Shown: one piece after another, positions 43,441 through 52,200 of the stretch | How the letters are laid out: every line of letters begins with the position of its first letter | Position numbering within the stretch: the stretch's first letter is position 1 | Assembly (NCBI GenBank): GCA_023435225.1 | Contig: JAEYRX010000106.1 | Span: forward strand, 1 to 53,187 | Length of the DNA: 53,187 bases | From: Bacillota bacterium | Lineage (GTDB): Bacteria; Bacillota; UBA4882; UBA8346 | Reading direction: 5' to 3' | Position numbers and translations under genes: made by a program | Notes under the pieces: generated by a model | What the model was told of the DNA's origin: nothing | The model's input: the letters and a program-made list of their open reading frames with translations, nothing else | The model's database searches: none

Positions 43441-45070
43441 ACAGAGTTCTAATAAAATAATACCTTCGACTGCCGGGTTGGATCTTGGTGTATTTTTCGT
43501 TAGGATCCCCGAATATCAGGAATTTATTCTCCACTTGCCAGGTTTCCGTATTGATAACCGCTAATTCTTTATCGGATATCAAGATAAGGCGGTTTCCATC
43601 TTGATAAAAATAGGTTTCTTTAGTTGGCTGTGAAAATTCATCAACAACTTCAAATTGCATACTATCTTCGTCTAAATGATAAACTTTAGTCCCGGAAGTC
43701 ACAATAGTTTGTAAAACCGGTTTTTTTATTTGGCACATCCCAATAGGTGGTTCCGGTGGAGCAATAAAGTCCAAATTATTTAACTCTCGATCTAGAACGG
43801 TGATATCTTTAGTAGCCCTGTTTAAAATATATAGCCTGGATTTTTCTTCATTAGTAGTAATAACCGTTTCAGAGAGGATGCTAAATAATGAAGCCAGTAA
43901 CTTTTTACCACCCGACTTGCCGCAATTGACCTTCTTTAATAACATGTTTCCATCTAAATCGATAAATTTCACCATACTATCCTCATATGAATAAATAGTC
44001 AGCAAACTAGAGTCCGGGATATGGTATAACTGGTAATAATAGTGGCTGCTGAGATTATTTCCGGTCTCGATTAGCTCCTGAGTTGAATTTTTAAAATCAA
44101 CTACTTCCAGCGCATATCTGGAAAGTAAGTACAGACAATCTCTTTCCGGAATGTACTCATATCCAAACCAAGGTTTAGCCGGGTTGATTGCTTTTATTCC
44201 GTCGGCAGTAACCTTACATAGTTGCCCTCGATAGGATTTTTGAAATTCGAAATCTCCGACTATTAAAACCCGTTCATCTTTATGCCAGCTATAATAAGTC
44301 TGAACCAATTTTAATTTTTGCTCGGCAATTGTTTCATTGTTTTCAGGGTTAATAAGCATTAAGGACTTCTCTTTTCGTTTCCGGTCCAGGTTCAACAAGA
44401 CAAGGCGATCATTGCTTAAAATATGCATATTTAAGATTTCCTTATCCAAAGATAAGGTGTTTATAACAGCCAGAGGTGAACAGGAGAGGGTTAGCAGATC
44501 GGAGAACTTTTTAACCTTAGAGATTTTAACGGTGCGATCGGTCAGTACATATAGTTTGCTCTCGTCATTAGAAAGCGCTAGATCAAATATATTGGAGGCA
44601 AAATCGCTTAGTTTTTCAGTTTTTTGTTCGGATACGTAGTAGTGGAGCAGTTCCATAGAGTTGGAACCAGGGGTTGCTTTATAGGAAATATAAAAATGTT
44701 GAAAGTCTTTGCTATAAGTCCATTGAAATGGGGCAAAGCCTAATTCAACCAAATCTTCCGTCCGCCCGGTTTCAATATTAAAAATGATTAATTGTCCGGG
44801 GATACTTTCCTTGGCTTTTTTACCTTTGATTTCCGAATTATCCTCGGGAGCGTAAATAGCCAAAAATTTATTCGGGTCACCAGTTTGCATGATCCGATCG
44901 GGATTTTTTTCAAAATCTATTTTTTCAGTAAAAGCGGTTTCGTTTTCCCCCATATAAAGAATTTTGCTTTTCTCGGCATCATATAAAAAGTACACATGAG
45001 CATCGGCTAAAGTTGAAAGAAGTATAACTGATAATAGTGCCAAAACCATCAATAATTTAATTTTTTTCAT
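43439..45070 (-). CDS. Exported protein, beta-propeller-like
   Basis: A 543-residue protein with an N-terminal signal peptide (about 1-24, ending near ADA). The rest shows repeating short beta segments such as SKLYVLTDRTVK, ERDCLYLLSRY and KSRLYILNRATK, suggesting a beta-propeller of the YVTN/WD type. I do not recognise a specific family or active site. GGTGGGGGA precedes the ATG. It is convergent with the NuoF-like gene and diverges from the next exported protein across a MITE-like element. It probably works outside the membrane. Confidence 0.72.
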   Translation of the reverse strand: MKKIKLLMVLALLSVILLSTLADAHVYFLYDAEKSKILYMGENETAFTEKIDFEKNPDRIMQTGDPNKFLAIYAPEDNSEIKGKKAKESIPGQLIIFNIETGRTEDLVELGFAPFQWTYSKDFQHFYISYKATPGSNSMELLHYYVSEQKTEKLSDFASNIFDLALSNDESKLYVLTDRTVKISKVKKFSDLLTLSCSPLAVINTLSLDKEILNMHILSNDRLVLLNLDRKRKEKSLMLINPENNETIAEQKLKLVQTYYSWHKDERVLIVGDFEFQKSYRGQLCKVTADGIKAINPAKPWFGYEYIPERDCLYLLSRYALEVVDFKNSTQELIETGNNLSSHYYYQLYHIPDSSLLTIYSYEDSMVKFIDLDGNMLLKKVNCGKSGGKKLLASLFSILSETVITTNEEKSRLYILNRATKDITVLDRELNNLDFIAPPEPPIGMCQIKKPVLQTIVTSGTKVYHLDEDSMQFEVVDEFSQPTKETYFYQDGNRLILISDKELAVINTETWQVENKFLIFGDPNEKYTKIQPGSRRYYFIRTL

Positions 45071-45427
45071 CTATCCCCCACCTAAACTAAGGTTAATTAT
45101 GAAAATCCTTATCTAAGGAAGCGCTGATTAATCCGATTTTGTGCGAGCAAATATGCGGTATTAGGCATTTTGCGAAGCGCAAAATTGTCACTTATTCAAT
45201 TAATCAGCGCTTCCCTAAACTATTATGTAACATTCAAGAGAAGTTTCGGTAAAAAGCGCTGAAATCCTGCAGGATATTTCCAATTTTTATTTAATATTAC
45301 AATACAATTATTTATGCCAAGTTATATTAAAAATGCAACTATAAATTGCGTTCTCTCTACAGTTTACAACACTCTACGAAAAAGTTGCGCTATAATTAAA
45401 TGTAACTAGGTATTAGGGGTGGTAGCA
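45071..45427. other. Region between diverging exported-protein genes
   Basis: Holds the 98-base element at 45117-45214 and AT-rich sequence. A TATAAT is at 45391-45396, 31 bases before the downstream start, but has no convincing minus-35. Confidence 0.55.
45117..45214. mobile_element. MITE-like element with 16-base terminal inverted repeats
   Basis: Perfect arms GGAAGCGCTGATTAAT (45117-45132) and ATTAATCAGCGCTTCC (45199-45214). An inner palindrome TTTTGCGAAGCGCAAAA is near 45170. CTAA flanks both ends (45113-45116 and 45215-45218), as a 4-base target duplication would. It has no ORF. The parent element is not in the window. Confidence 0.75.
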
Positions 45428-46225
45428 TTGAGGCATAGAAGTACTTGGATGTTGTTTTTGTGTATAGGTTTTTTGTTAAGCCCGGTTTTAGCCGAAGATA
45501 CTTTTCAGGATATACAAGAGTTGGACCTCCAGGCAGTTCATAAGGATACCCCCAACATTGAACGAACGAAAGACAGTGAGTGGGGGAGTCGACATAATTT
45601 AAAAATGGTAAAGGTTCAAAATCAACCGCAAATTAAAACCCCACCCGTTACGGAAGCGGCGGTGCTTTATTACGGAGAAATACAACTGGGAATCCCGGCC
45701 AAAAGTTATGGGATTTTAGTTGATTTTGAGGGCAACGATAAAGTGTTATGGGTTGATTCCAATGCCGATGGAGATTTCTCGCAGGAACCGGCTTATCAGA
45801 TATTCAAGAGTGACCGTTTCCCGGGCGCTAATATTTATTATTCACCGGAACCCTTAGTATTTCAGACAAGTTATTCCTTTAACAACCAATTATTTGATAT
45901 TCCAATTCAATTCGACCTAACGTACCTGGTGGTATCCAGAGTCGGGCATGCCGATTTCTTTCACTTGAAGACTCGTACCTGGTTAATTGGCGCTTTGGAG
46001 GATAATGGGGAAGAAACAAGGTTAGCTGTTGTTGATACTAATGATAATGGATATTTTATTGATCCCGAGGACTTATTCTTTGTTGATGAAAATTATGATC
46101 TGAATTTTTCCGATAAAGAAGGTAAACCGTTGAAGAAGATTAAAAAAATCAAGCTTAAATCCGGTATGCGTCTCACTCCGCAATTTGAGTCAATTCCGGG
46201 AAAACTAATTTTATCCAGAAGGTAA
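45428..46225 (+). CDS. Exported protein with Ca-binding-like loops
   Basis: A 265-residue protein with a signal peptide (about 1-22). Two EF-hand-like loops are visible, VDSNADGDFSQE and VDTNDNGYFIDPED, resembling the DWNLDGDFTEDD loop of the lipoprotein at 28486. I do not recognise a family. I chose TTG 45428 because AGGGGTGG lies 5 bases before it; GTG 45419 overlaps that site. It is 6 bases upstream of the M16 gene, so the two are probably translated from one message. Confidence 0.68.
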   Translation: MRHRSTWMLFLCIGFLLSPVLAEDTFQDIQELDLQAVHKDTPNIERTKDSEWGSRHNLKMVKVQNQPQIKTPPVTEAAVLYYGEIQLGIPAKSYGILVDFEGNDKVLWVDSNADGDFSQEPAYQIFKSDRFPGANIYYSPEPLVFQTSYSFNNQLFDIPIQFDLTYLVVSRVGHADFFHLKTRTWLIGALEDNGEETRLAVVDTNDNGYFIDPEDLFFVDENYDLNFSDKEGKPLKKIKKIKLKSGMRLTPQFESIPGKLILSRR

Positions 46226-46231
46226 TAACAA

Positions 46232-47500
46232 ATGAAAAGACAGCTTATTTTAACAGTTTGTTTATTCGGTTTTTTATTATTTAGTCTTAATGCGCAAGCC
46301 GACGGTCCGGACTATTCCGTGAAAAATTTAGCTAATGGGACCAGAATTGTCTACAAAGTAATACCGCAAGCTAAAACGGTTAATATCCGGATTGTTCTCC
46401 CGGTCGGTTTTGTAAATGAATCTCATCAGCTCCGTGGGATATCACACTTATTGGAGCACTTAATTTACCGGGGTAGTGAGCGGATTTCCCGGGAGCAGTT
46501 TCACAGTTTAATCACTTACCGGGGAGGTAGTTACAATGGTTTTACCATGATGAACCGGACCGAATATATATTGGAGGTTACTCCGGAAAACCTGGAGTCT
46601 TCACTTCAAGCTTATTTAGAATTAATACTTTTTCCTGGTTTGGCTGAAACTAACATCGTTTTGGAAAAAAGGGTTGTTACGGTAGAAAAGGCGATGCGAA
46701 CCATACCCGGAAACACTTTTTTTCTTTATCTAAATGAATTAACCGAGAAACAATTTGATGATTCAGTTAAAAATATCAGCCGGGATGATTTACTCAAATA
46801 TCATCAACAGTTTTACCAGCCGGAAAATATGATCGTCATTGTTACCGGCGCTTTCAAAGCAAAGGAACTGGCTGAATTAATAAGTAAATATCCTGATTCC
46901 GGATTAAAAGAAACATCAGAACAATTAAATGAATTAAGAATAAAGGGACCCGGCTCGGAAGTGGTTTTGGAAGATTATTTATTAGGCGAACAATACCAAT
47001 TACTCTATGGTTTCAATCTTCAGGAGTTATCCGGTAAAGATTTGGCAATCGCCAAAGTTTTACCGTTAATTTTAAATTATGAAAGCCGGCAGTATGATTA
47101 TATAAACAATCGACCTTTGGATTATCAGATTTTCTTATATAATCTGGCCGGGGATAATATGTTGATTTTTCAATACCGGGATTGCCTGGCTCCCTATTCG
47201 TCGGAGATAGAAAACTGGCATCAAAAAAATCTGGCCCGCTTTTTCAAATATTTAGGGGCGAAGAAGTTTGATAAATTTTTGAATTACATTGTCAAATATT
47301 TCGATAAATACTTTGAAGCCGTGGAGTTGGATTCCGGCGCCTTGAACGATTATTTGGACCAGTATTTATTTGAACCAACCGCAATCACCGAGAAGGATCT
47401 ATCAGCAATCAAAAATCTTTCATCGAGCGATTTTAAGAAATTCGTCGAGAAATATCTGGATGGTAAGAAGTATCAAAAGATTATAGTGAAGGCATTATGA
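46232..47500 (+). CDS. M16 family zinc peptidase (active-type subunit)
   Basis: A 422-residue secreted or periplasm-side peptidase with a signal peptide (about 1-23). The inverted zinc motif HXXEH is intact: H72, E75, H76, and a third ligand Glu at about 152, 76 residues later. In M16B peptidases such a subunit works with a second subunit that has the R/Y substrate-binding pair; that partner is the next gene. The substrate is unknown. The start lies six bases after the previous stop. Confidence 0.92.
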   Translation: MKRQLILTVCLFGFLLFSLNAQADGPDYSVKNLANGTRIVYKVIPQAKTVNIRIVLPVGFVNESHQLRGISHLLEHLIYRGSERISREQFHSLITYRGGSYNGFTMMNRTEYILEVTPENLESSLQAYLELILFPGLAETNIVLEKRVVTVEKAMRTIPGNTFFLYLNELTEKQFDDSVKNISRDDLLKYHQQFYQPENMIVIVTGAFKAKELAELISKYPDSGLKETSEQLNELRIKGPGSEVVLEDYLLGEQYQLLYGFNLQELSGKDLAIAKVLPLILNYESRQYDYINNRPLDYQIFLYNLAGDNMLIFQYRDCLAPYSSEIENWHQKNLARFFKYLGAKKFDKFLNYIVKYFDKYFEAVELDSGALNDYLDQYLFEPTAITEKDLSAIKNLSSSDFKKFVEKYLDGKKYQKIIVKAL

Positions 47501-47508
47501 ATAATAAA

Positions 47509-47561
47509 AAATCCCGTAAATCCAGTTAATCATGCCTATATAATTTTTTTAGACGGGATTT
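47509..47561. repeat. Inverted repeat between the two M16 genes
   Basis: AAATCCCGT (47509-47517) and ACGGGATTT (47553-47561) are perfectly complementary. No T-run follows, so it is not a clear terminator; it may be a weak pause site or an mRNA-stability hairpin. Confidence 0.55.
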
Positions 47562-47603
47562 ACACGAATTAAAAACTATGATGAATTTATTTAGGAGATT
47601 ATC

Positions 47604-48911
47604 ATGATAATTAGTCTTAAAAGATATCTCTGGCTATGGTTGGCGCTTATTTGTTTATTATTCGGCCAGACGTTATTTGCCGCGGAGGGCGAGGCTAACC
47701 AGGAGCGCCCTGCCGGATTGACTGTTGTTGAAATTAACTCTGATTCCCCCCAAGAAACAGAGCTTTGTTATTTGACAATGATTATTAAGACCGGCTATGC
47801 CAATGATCCGGAAGGTAAAGCCGGTTTAACCAGATTAACTAATGAACTTTTTTATTACCTTACTCGAAATGGTTCGGCCTTTAATATTAGTTATAATACT
47901 TTAGCTGATTTTTCTATTTTTAACTTCACGGTGACCACCAAAAATTACGAAGATTTTTGTAAGGAGTTGGATTATCTTATTCATCAAGATGCTTTATTAA
48001 TGTATGACCTTTGTAATGAATTAATCCGGTATCATTTAAGCGAACCCCATCCACATAGCCGGATTGCTCTGATAAATTATGAAGAATTGATTTACGGGAA
48101 TACTCATCCTTATTTCACCCGGTTTAATCCTAATTATAAAAAATTATCGATTAACGATGCCAATACTTGGTTCCGTTTAATATACCGGCCGAATAATATC
48201 ATTATCGCCTCTTCCAGGAAATTGCCGGAAGATTTTTTAAGGAGGCCTTTTGGACGGGATATTGCCAAGCCGGTTGAAAAAAATGAGACCCCTAAAGCGC
48301 TTTTTGAGAATATTCCAAGCGAGAAGTTTGCTGCCATCCATGACAATTTGAGCACTGTTATTGTTGGATTTCCGGCTCCACGGTTTGATACCGAAGAGTG
48401 TATTCCCACAATTTTGATTCAAGAATACCTTCAGGAGAAGCTATGGAATGAAATCAGAGAGAATTCCGGTTTATGTTACGACTTGCAAGTAAATTATTCG
48501 TGCTTTTACCAACCGGCAGCTCCTAATCTGATGGTTGTTTGTCAAACTTTGCCTGAAGATACTGAAACCGTAGTTGCTAAAATAGTTAATGAGTTAAAAA
48601 ATCTGGTGGCTGACGGGATAGCTGATACTGAAAAAAACCGGATAATTGAGCGGGGGAGAAATAACCGGTCTGTTGATGATGATTTAGCAGCTGTTGTTAT
48701 GGATAATGCTTTGAAAGTATATTTTAATCAACCTTGGATAGCCGATCAAAATACCTTTTATGATAAATTGGAACAGGTTTCTCCTGACCAGGTAAAAACA
48801 ATTATGGCGGAACGTTTAAACTGGCTAAAAATATCAGTAGCCGGTCCGATGGAAGTTAATGAGTTATTGAAAGAGCTAAAACCGTTGGAAAGTCAGGAAG
48901 AAGCGGAATAA
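47604..48911 (+). CDS. M16 family protein (non-catalytic-type subunit)
   Basis: A 435-residue secreted protein of the M16 fold with a signal peptide (about 1-26). The HXXEH motif is missing: the matching helix reads RLTNELFYYL. The R/Y substrate-binding signature is present as RENSGLCYDL. Active and R/Y subunits encoded side by side is the normal M16B arrangement, so these two probably form a heterodimer outside the membrane. AGGAG precedes the ATG. Confidence 0.9.
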   Translation: MIISLKRYLWLWLALICLLFGQTLFAAEGEANQERPAGLTVVEINSDSPQETELCYLTMIIKTGYANDPEGKAGLTRLTNELFYYLTRNGSAFNISYNTLADFSIFNFTVTTKNYEDFCKELDYLIHQDALLMYDLCNELIRYHLSEPHPHSRIALINYEELIYGNTHPYFTRFNPNYKKLSINDANTWFRLIYRPNNIIIASSRKLPEDFLRRPFGRDIAKPVEKNETPKALFENIPSEKFAAIHDNLSTVIVGFPAPRFDTEECIPTILIQEYLQEKLWNEIRENSGLCYDLQVNYSCFYQPAAPNLMVVCQTLPEDTETVVAKIVNELKNLVADGIADTEKNRIIERGRNNRSVDDDLAAVVMDNALKVYFNQPWIADQNTFYDKLEQVSPDQVKTIMAERLNWLKISVAGPMEVNELLKELKPLESQEEAE

Positions 48912-48937
48912 GATTTCCAGGAAAGAATGTCTAAAAG

Positions 48938-49042
48938 AAACCCTATCCCTTAAAGGGAAATCGCTAAGTCTATGTAGGCCCTTTATTTATGTTATTAGTC
49001 GGTCTACTTGGATCTAGTTGATTCTTTTAAGAGATAGGGTTT
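48938..49042. repeat. AAACCCTATCCCTTAAAG inverted repeat, family 5, copy 1
   Basis: Left arm AAACCCTATCCCTTAAAG (48938-48955) and right arm CTTTTAAGAGATAGGGTTT (49024-49042) are nearly perfect complements. Related copies are at 52744-52844 and 52916-53069. Confidence 0.8.
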
Positions 49043-49189
49043 GTTATTTATATTCGTGGCCATTAGTGTTCATTAGTGGTTTATCATATGTTTTTATTGT
49101 AAAAATTTTTTATCTTTTCTTTGAGCGAGATAATCTGTGAATTTTAGTACTAGACCGTAAAAACTTGCCAATAAATGCTTATTTCCGAC

Positions 49190-49218
49190 TAGACAAACAA
49201 TATATAGTGTAATAAAAT
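49190..49218 (+). promoter_or_regulatory. Candidate sigma-A promoter of nrdJ
   Basis: TAGACA (49190-49195) and TAAAAT (49213-49218) with a 17-base spacer; each hexamer has one mismatch to consensus. It overlaps the first NrdR-like box. Confidence 0.65.
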
Positions 49219-49242
49219 ATTGGTGGTAACAATATGTAGTGT
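49195..49242 (+). promoter_or_regulatory. Tandem NrdR-box-like operator
   Basis: Box 1 AAACAATATATAGTGT (49195-49210) matches the NrdR consensus ACACWATATATWGTGT at 15 of 16 positions, and box 2 TAACAATATGTAGTGT (49227-49242) at 13 of 16. They start 32 bases apart, three helical turns, as in known NrdR operators. Box 1 lies between the minus-35 and minus-10. NrdR represses ribonucleotide reductase genes when dATP is plentiful. The nrdR gene is not in the window. Confidence 0.82.
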
Positions 49243-49274
49243 GCGAAGATAGGTAAAAATGGAGGGGATTAACG

Positions 49275-52200
49275 GTGGATTTATCCGCAAATGCCAAAGC
49301 TGTATTAGAACGTCGTTATCTTCGGAAGGAGGCCGGAAAGCCGGTTGAAACTCCGGAAGAGATGTTACAAAGGGTGGCGCAACATATCGCTGCAATTGAG
49401 GGTACAGCTTTTAACACCCCGGAGTCCGAAATTTCAGAAATAACTACTGCTTTTTTTGAAATAATGGACCGGAAGAAATTCATGCCGAATTCACCGACTT
49501 TGATGAATGCCGGGAGGGATCTCGGGCAACTTTCGGCCTGTTTTGTGCTGCCTATCGATGACTCTATGGAAAGCATCTTTGAATCGCTGAAGATAGCGGC
49601 TTTAATACATAAAAGCGGCGGTGGAACCGGCTTCAGTTTTTCGCAGATCCGTCCCAAGAACGACCAAGTGGGCAGTACCGGCGGAGTGGCCAGTGGACCC
49701 CTCTCATTTTTAAGAGTATTTAATGCCAGCACTGAGGCCGTCAAACAAGGCGGCACTAGACGGGGCGCCAATATGGGTATTTTACGGGTGGACCACCCGG
49801 ATATTATTGAATTTATCGAAGCCAAAAAAATAAAAGGCGAGATCGCCAATTTTAACTTATCAGTGGCTTTGACCGACAGTTTTATGGAAGCCTTGGAGAA
49901 GGGTGAGGATTACTATCTGGTGAACCCCCGGACCAAACAACCGATGGGTAAATTATCAGCCCGGGAAGTATTCGAGAAGATAGTCCTCTCGGCCTGGGCC
50001 GGCGGCGAGCCGGGGATCATCTTTATCGACCGGATGAACGAGGCTAATCCCACTCCGAATATTGCTGCTATTGAGAGTACCAATCCTTGTTTGACAGGTG
50101 ATACCTGGGTTCTGACCGGCGACGGGCCTGCACAAATAAGGGATATTTTGGGAAGGCATACTTATTTGGCTTTGAATGGCGCATTCCATCAGTCGGATAA
50201 AAAAGGTTTCTTTAAAACCGGAACCAAAAAAGTCATTAAATTGAATACCGATAGAGGTTATGAACTGACCATGACGAGAGACCATTTAGTAAGAGTGGCT
50301 GTTAAGATAACCCGTTATGGGATAAAGGAAGAATGGAAAGCGGCAGGTGAGCTTAATCCTAAGGATAAACTAATATTATCCAATAATCGAGGTATTAAGT
50401 GGGAAGGTAAAGGCTGTTTTAACGAAGGCTTATTGCTTGGTTTCTTGATCGGCGACGGGACGCTTAAGGATGAAGGTGGAGTAATTTGTATTTGGGGTGA
50501 TAATGAGGAGGCTCAATCCTTGATGAAGGCTGTTGGCGAGGCTGCCCATACATTACCTCACCGTAGTGACTTTAAAGGGTTTCAGACCATGATCGGCGCT
50601 AGGAAGGAAAATCGGATGCGGATTGCCGCATTGCGCGATCTGGCCGCCAAATATAATATTGTTCCAGGGAAAAAGAAGATAACCAATGATATCGAAAAGT
50701 CGAGCTATGAGTTTTACCGGGGTTTTTTAAGGGGATTATTCGATACTGACGGAACTGTAGTTGGAGATCATAATAGAGGACTTTCAGTCCGGTTATGGCA
50801 AAATGATCTTGAATGCTTAAAAAGGGTTCAGCGGATGCTGCTCAGGTTAGGAATAGCCTCGACTGTTTATCAAAACCGGAAGAATGAAGAGATTAAGTCG
50901 ATGCCCGATGGAAAAGGCGGATATAAAGATTATCCGGTTAAAAGCGGTCATGAATTAGTAATAACCCAGGATAACCTGCTTGCTTTTTCGGAGATAATCG
51001 GTTTTAGCAGCGTAAAAAAGCAAAATCGTCTCACTGAAGGCTTGGAAAGCTATAAACGGGCTTTGAATAGAGAACGCTTTGTAGCTACGATTACAAGTAT
51101 TGTCGGAGCAGGGGAAGAAGAAGTATATGATGTTCAGGTCCCCGGAATAAATGCCTTCGATGCCAATGGAATTTATGTACACAATTGCGGCGAACAGCCT
51201 TTACTGCCGTATGAATCTTGCAACCTAGGTTCCTTGAATCTGGCCGTAATGGTAAAAAGAAATGAAGATGGGAAATACGAGATCGACTGGGAGGAGCTTG
51301 GCCGGGTTACCCGCTTGTCGGTAAGGTTCTTGGATGATGTCATCGAAGCCAATCGTTTCCCAATCTCCCAGATTGAAAAGATGACCAAGTCCAACCGGAA
51401 AATTGGGTTAGGGGTGATGGGCTGGGCCGATCTCTTAATTAAACTGCGGATCTCTTATCAATCGGAAGAAGCCATCAAGCTGGCGGAAGAAATATTCCAA
51501 TTTATCGATGAGGAGTCTAAAAAAGCATCAGTGGATTTAGCTAAAACCCGCGGAACCTTTCCCAACTTTAAAGGAAGTATTTACGACTGCAAGGGTGGAT
51601 TAAAGCTCCGCAACGCTACGACCACCACTATCGCTCCCACCGGTACCATCAGTATCATCTGTGATACCAGCGGCGGCGTTGAGCCTTTATTCAGCCTGGC
51701 TTTTACCAGGCAAATTATGGATAACGACCGTTTAATTGAGGTTAATCATACATTTGAAGAGATTGCCAAGGAAGAAGGTTTTTACAGCCCGGAACTGATG
51801 AATCGGATTGCTGAGAATGGCGGTATCCATGGTATCGAAGAGATCCCCGAAGATCTCCGTCCGGTACTGATAACCGCTCATGATATTGTCCCGGAATGGC
51901 ATATCCGGATGCAGGCCGCTTTCCAAAAATATACCGATAATGCGGTCTCCAAAACCATTAATTTCCCCTCCGACGCCACTCCGGACCAAGTGGCCGAGGC
52001 CTATCATTTGGCCTTTAAGCTTGGCTGCAAAGGTTTAACCGTTTACCGGGACGGTAGTTTGGACAATCAACCGATGCAAAAAGGGGTCGACAAAAAAGCC
52101 GCTGAACCACAAGAACATACGGACGGCTCTTCGGAAACCCATCTTTCTTATGGCGAATGGGGGAAAATACTCCCGATCAAACGCCCGAAACGCTTGGTCG

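Larger units (their letters stand above)
48912..49274. other. Region upstream of nrdJ
   Basis: Contains family 5 repeat copy 1 (48938-49042), then AT-rich sequence and the nrdJ promoter with NrdR-like boxes. No B12-riboswitch sequence was recognised. Confidence 0.65.

Noticed and set aside
48912..49274. A cobalamin riboswitch before the B12-dependent reductase
   Set aside because: No B12-box-like sequence or suitable leader fold was seen, and the region is taken up by a repeat and the NrdR-type promoter.
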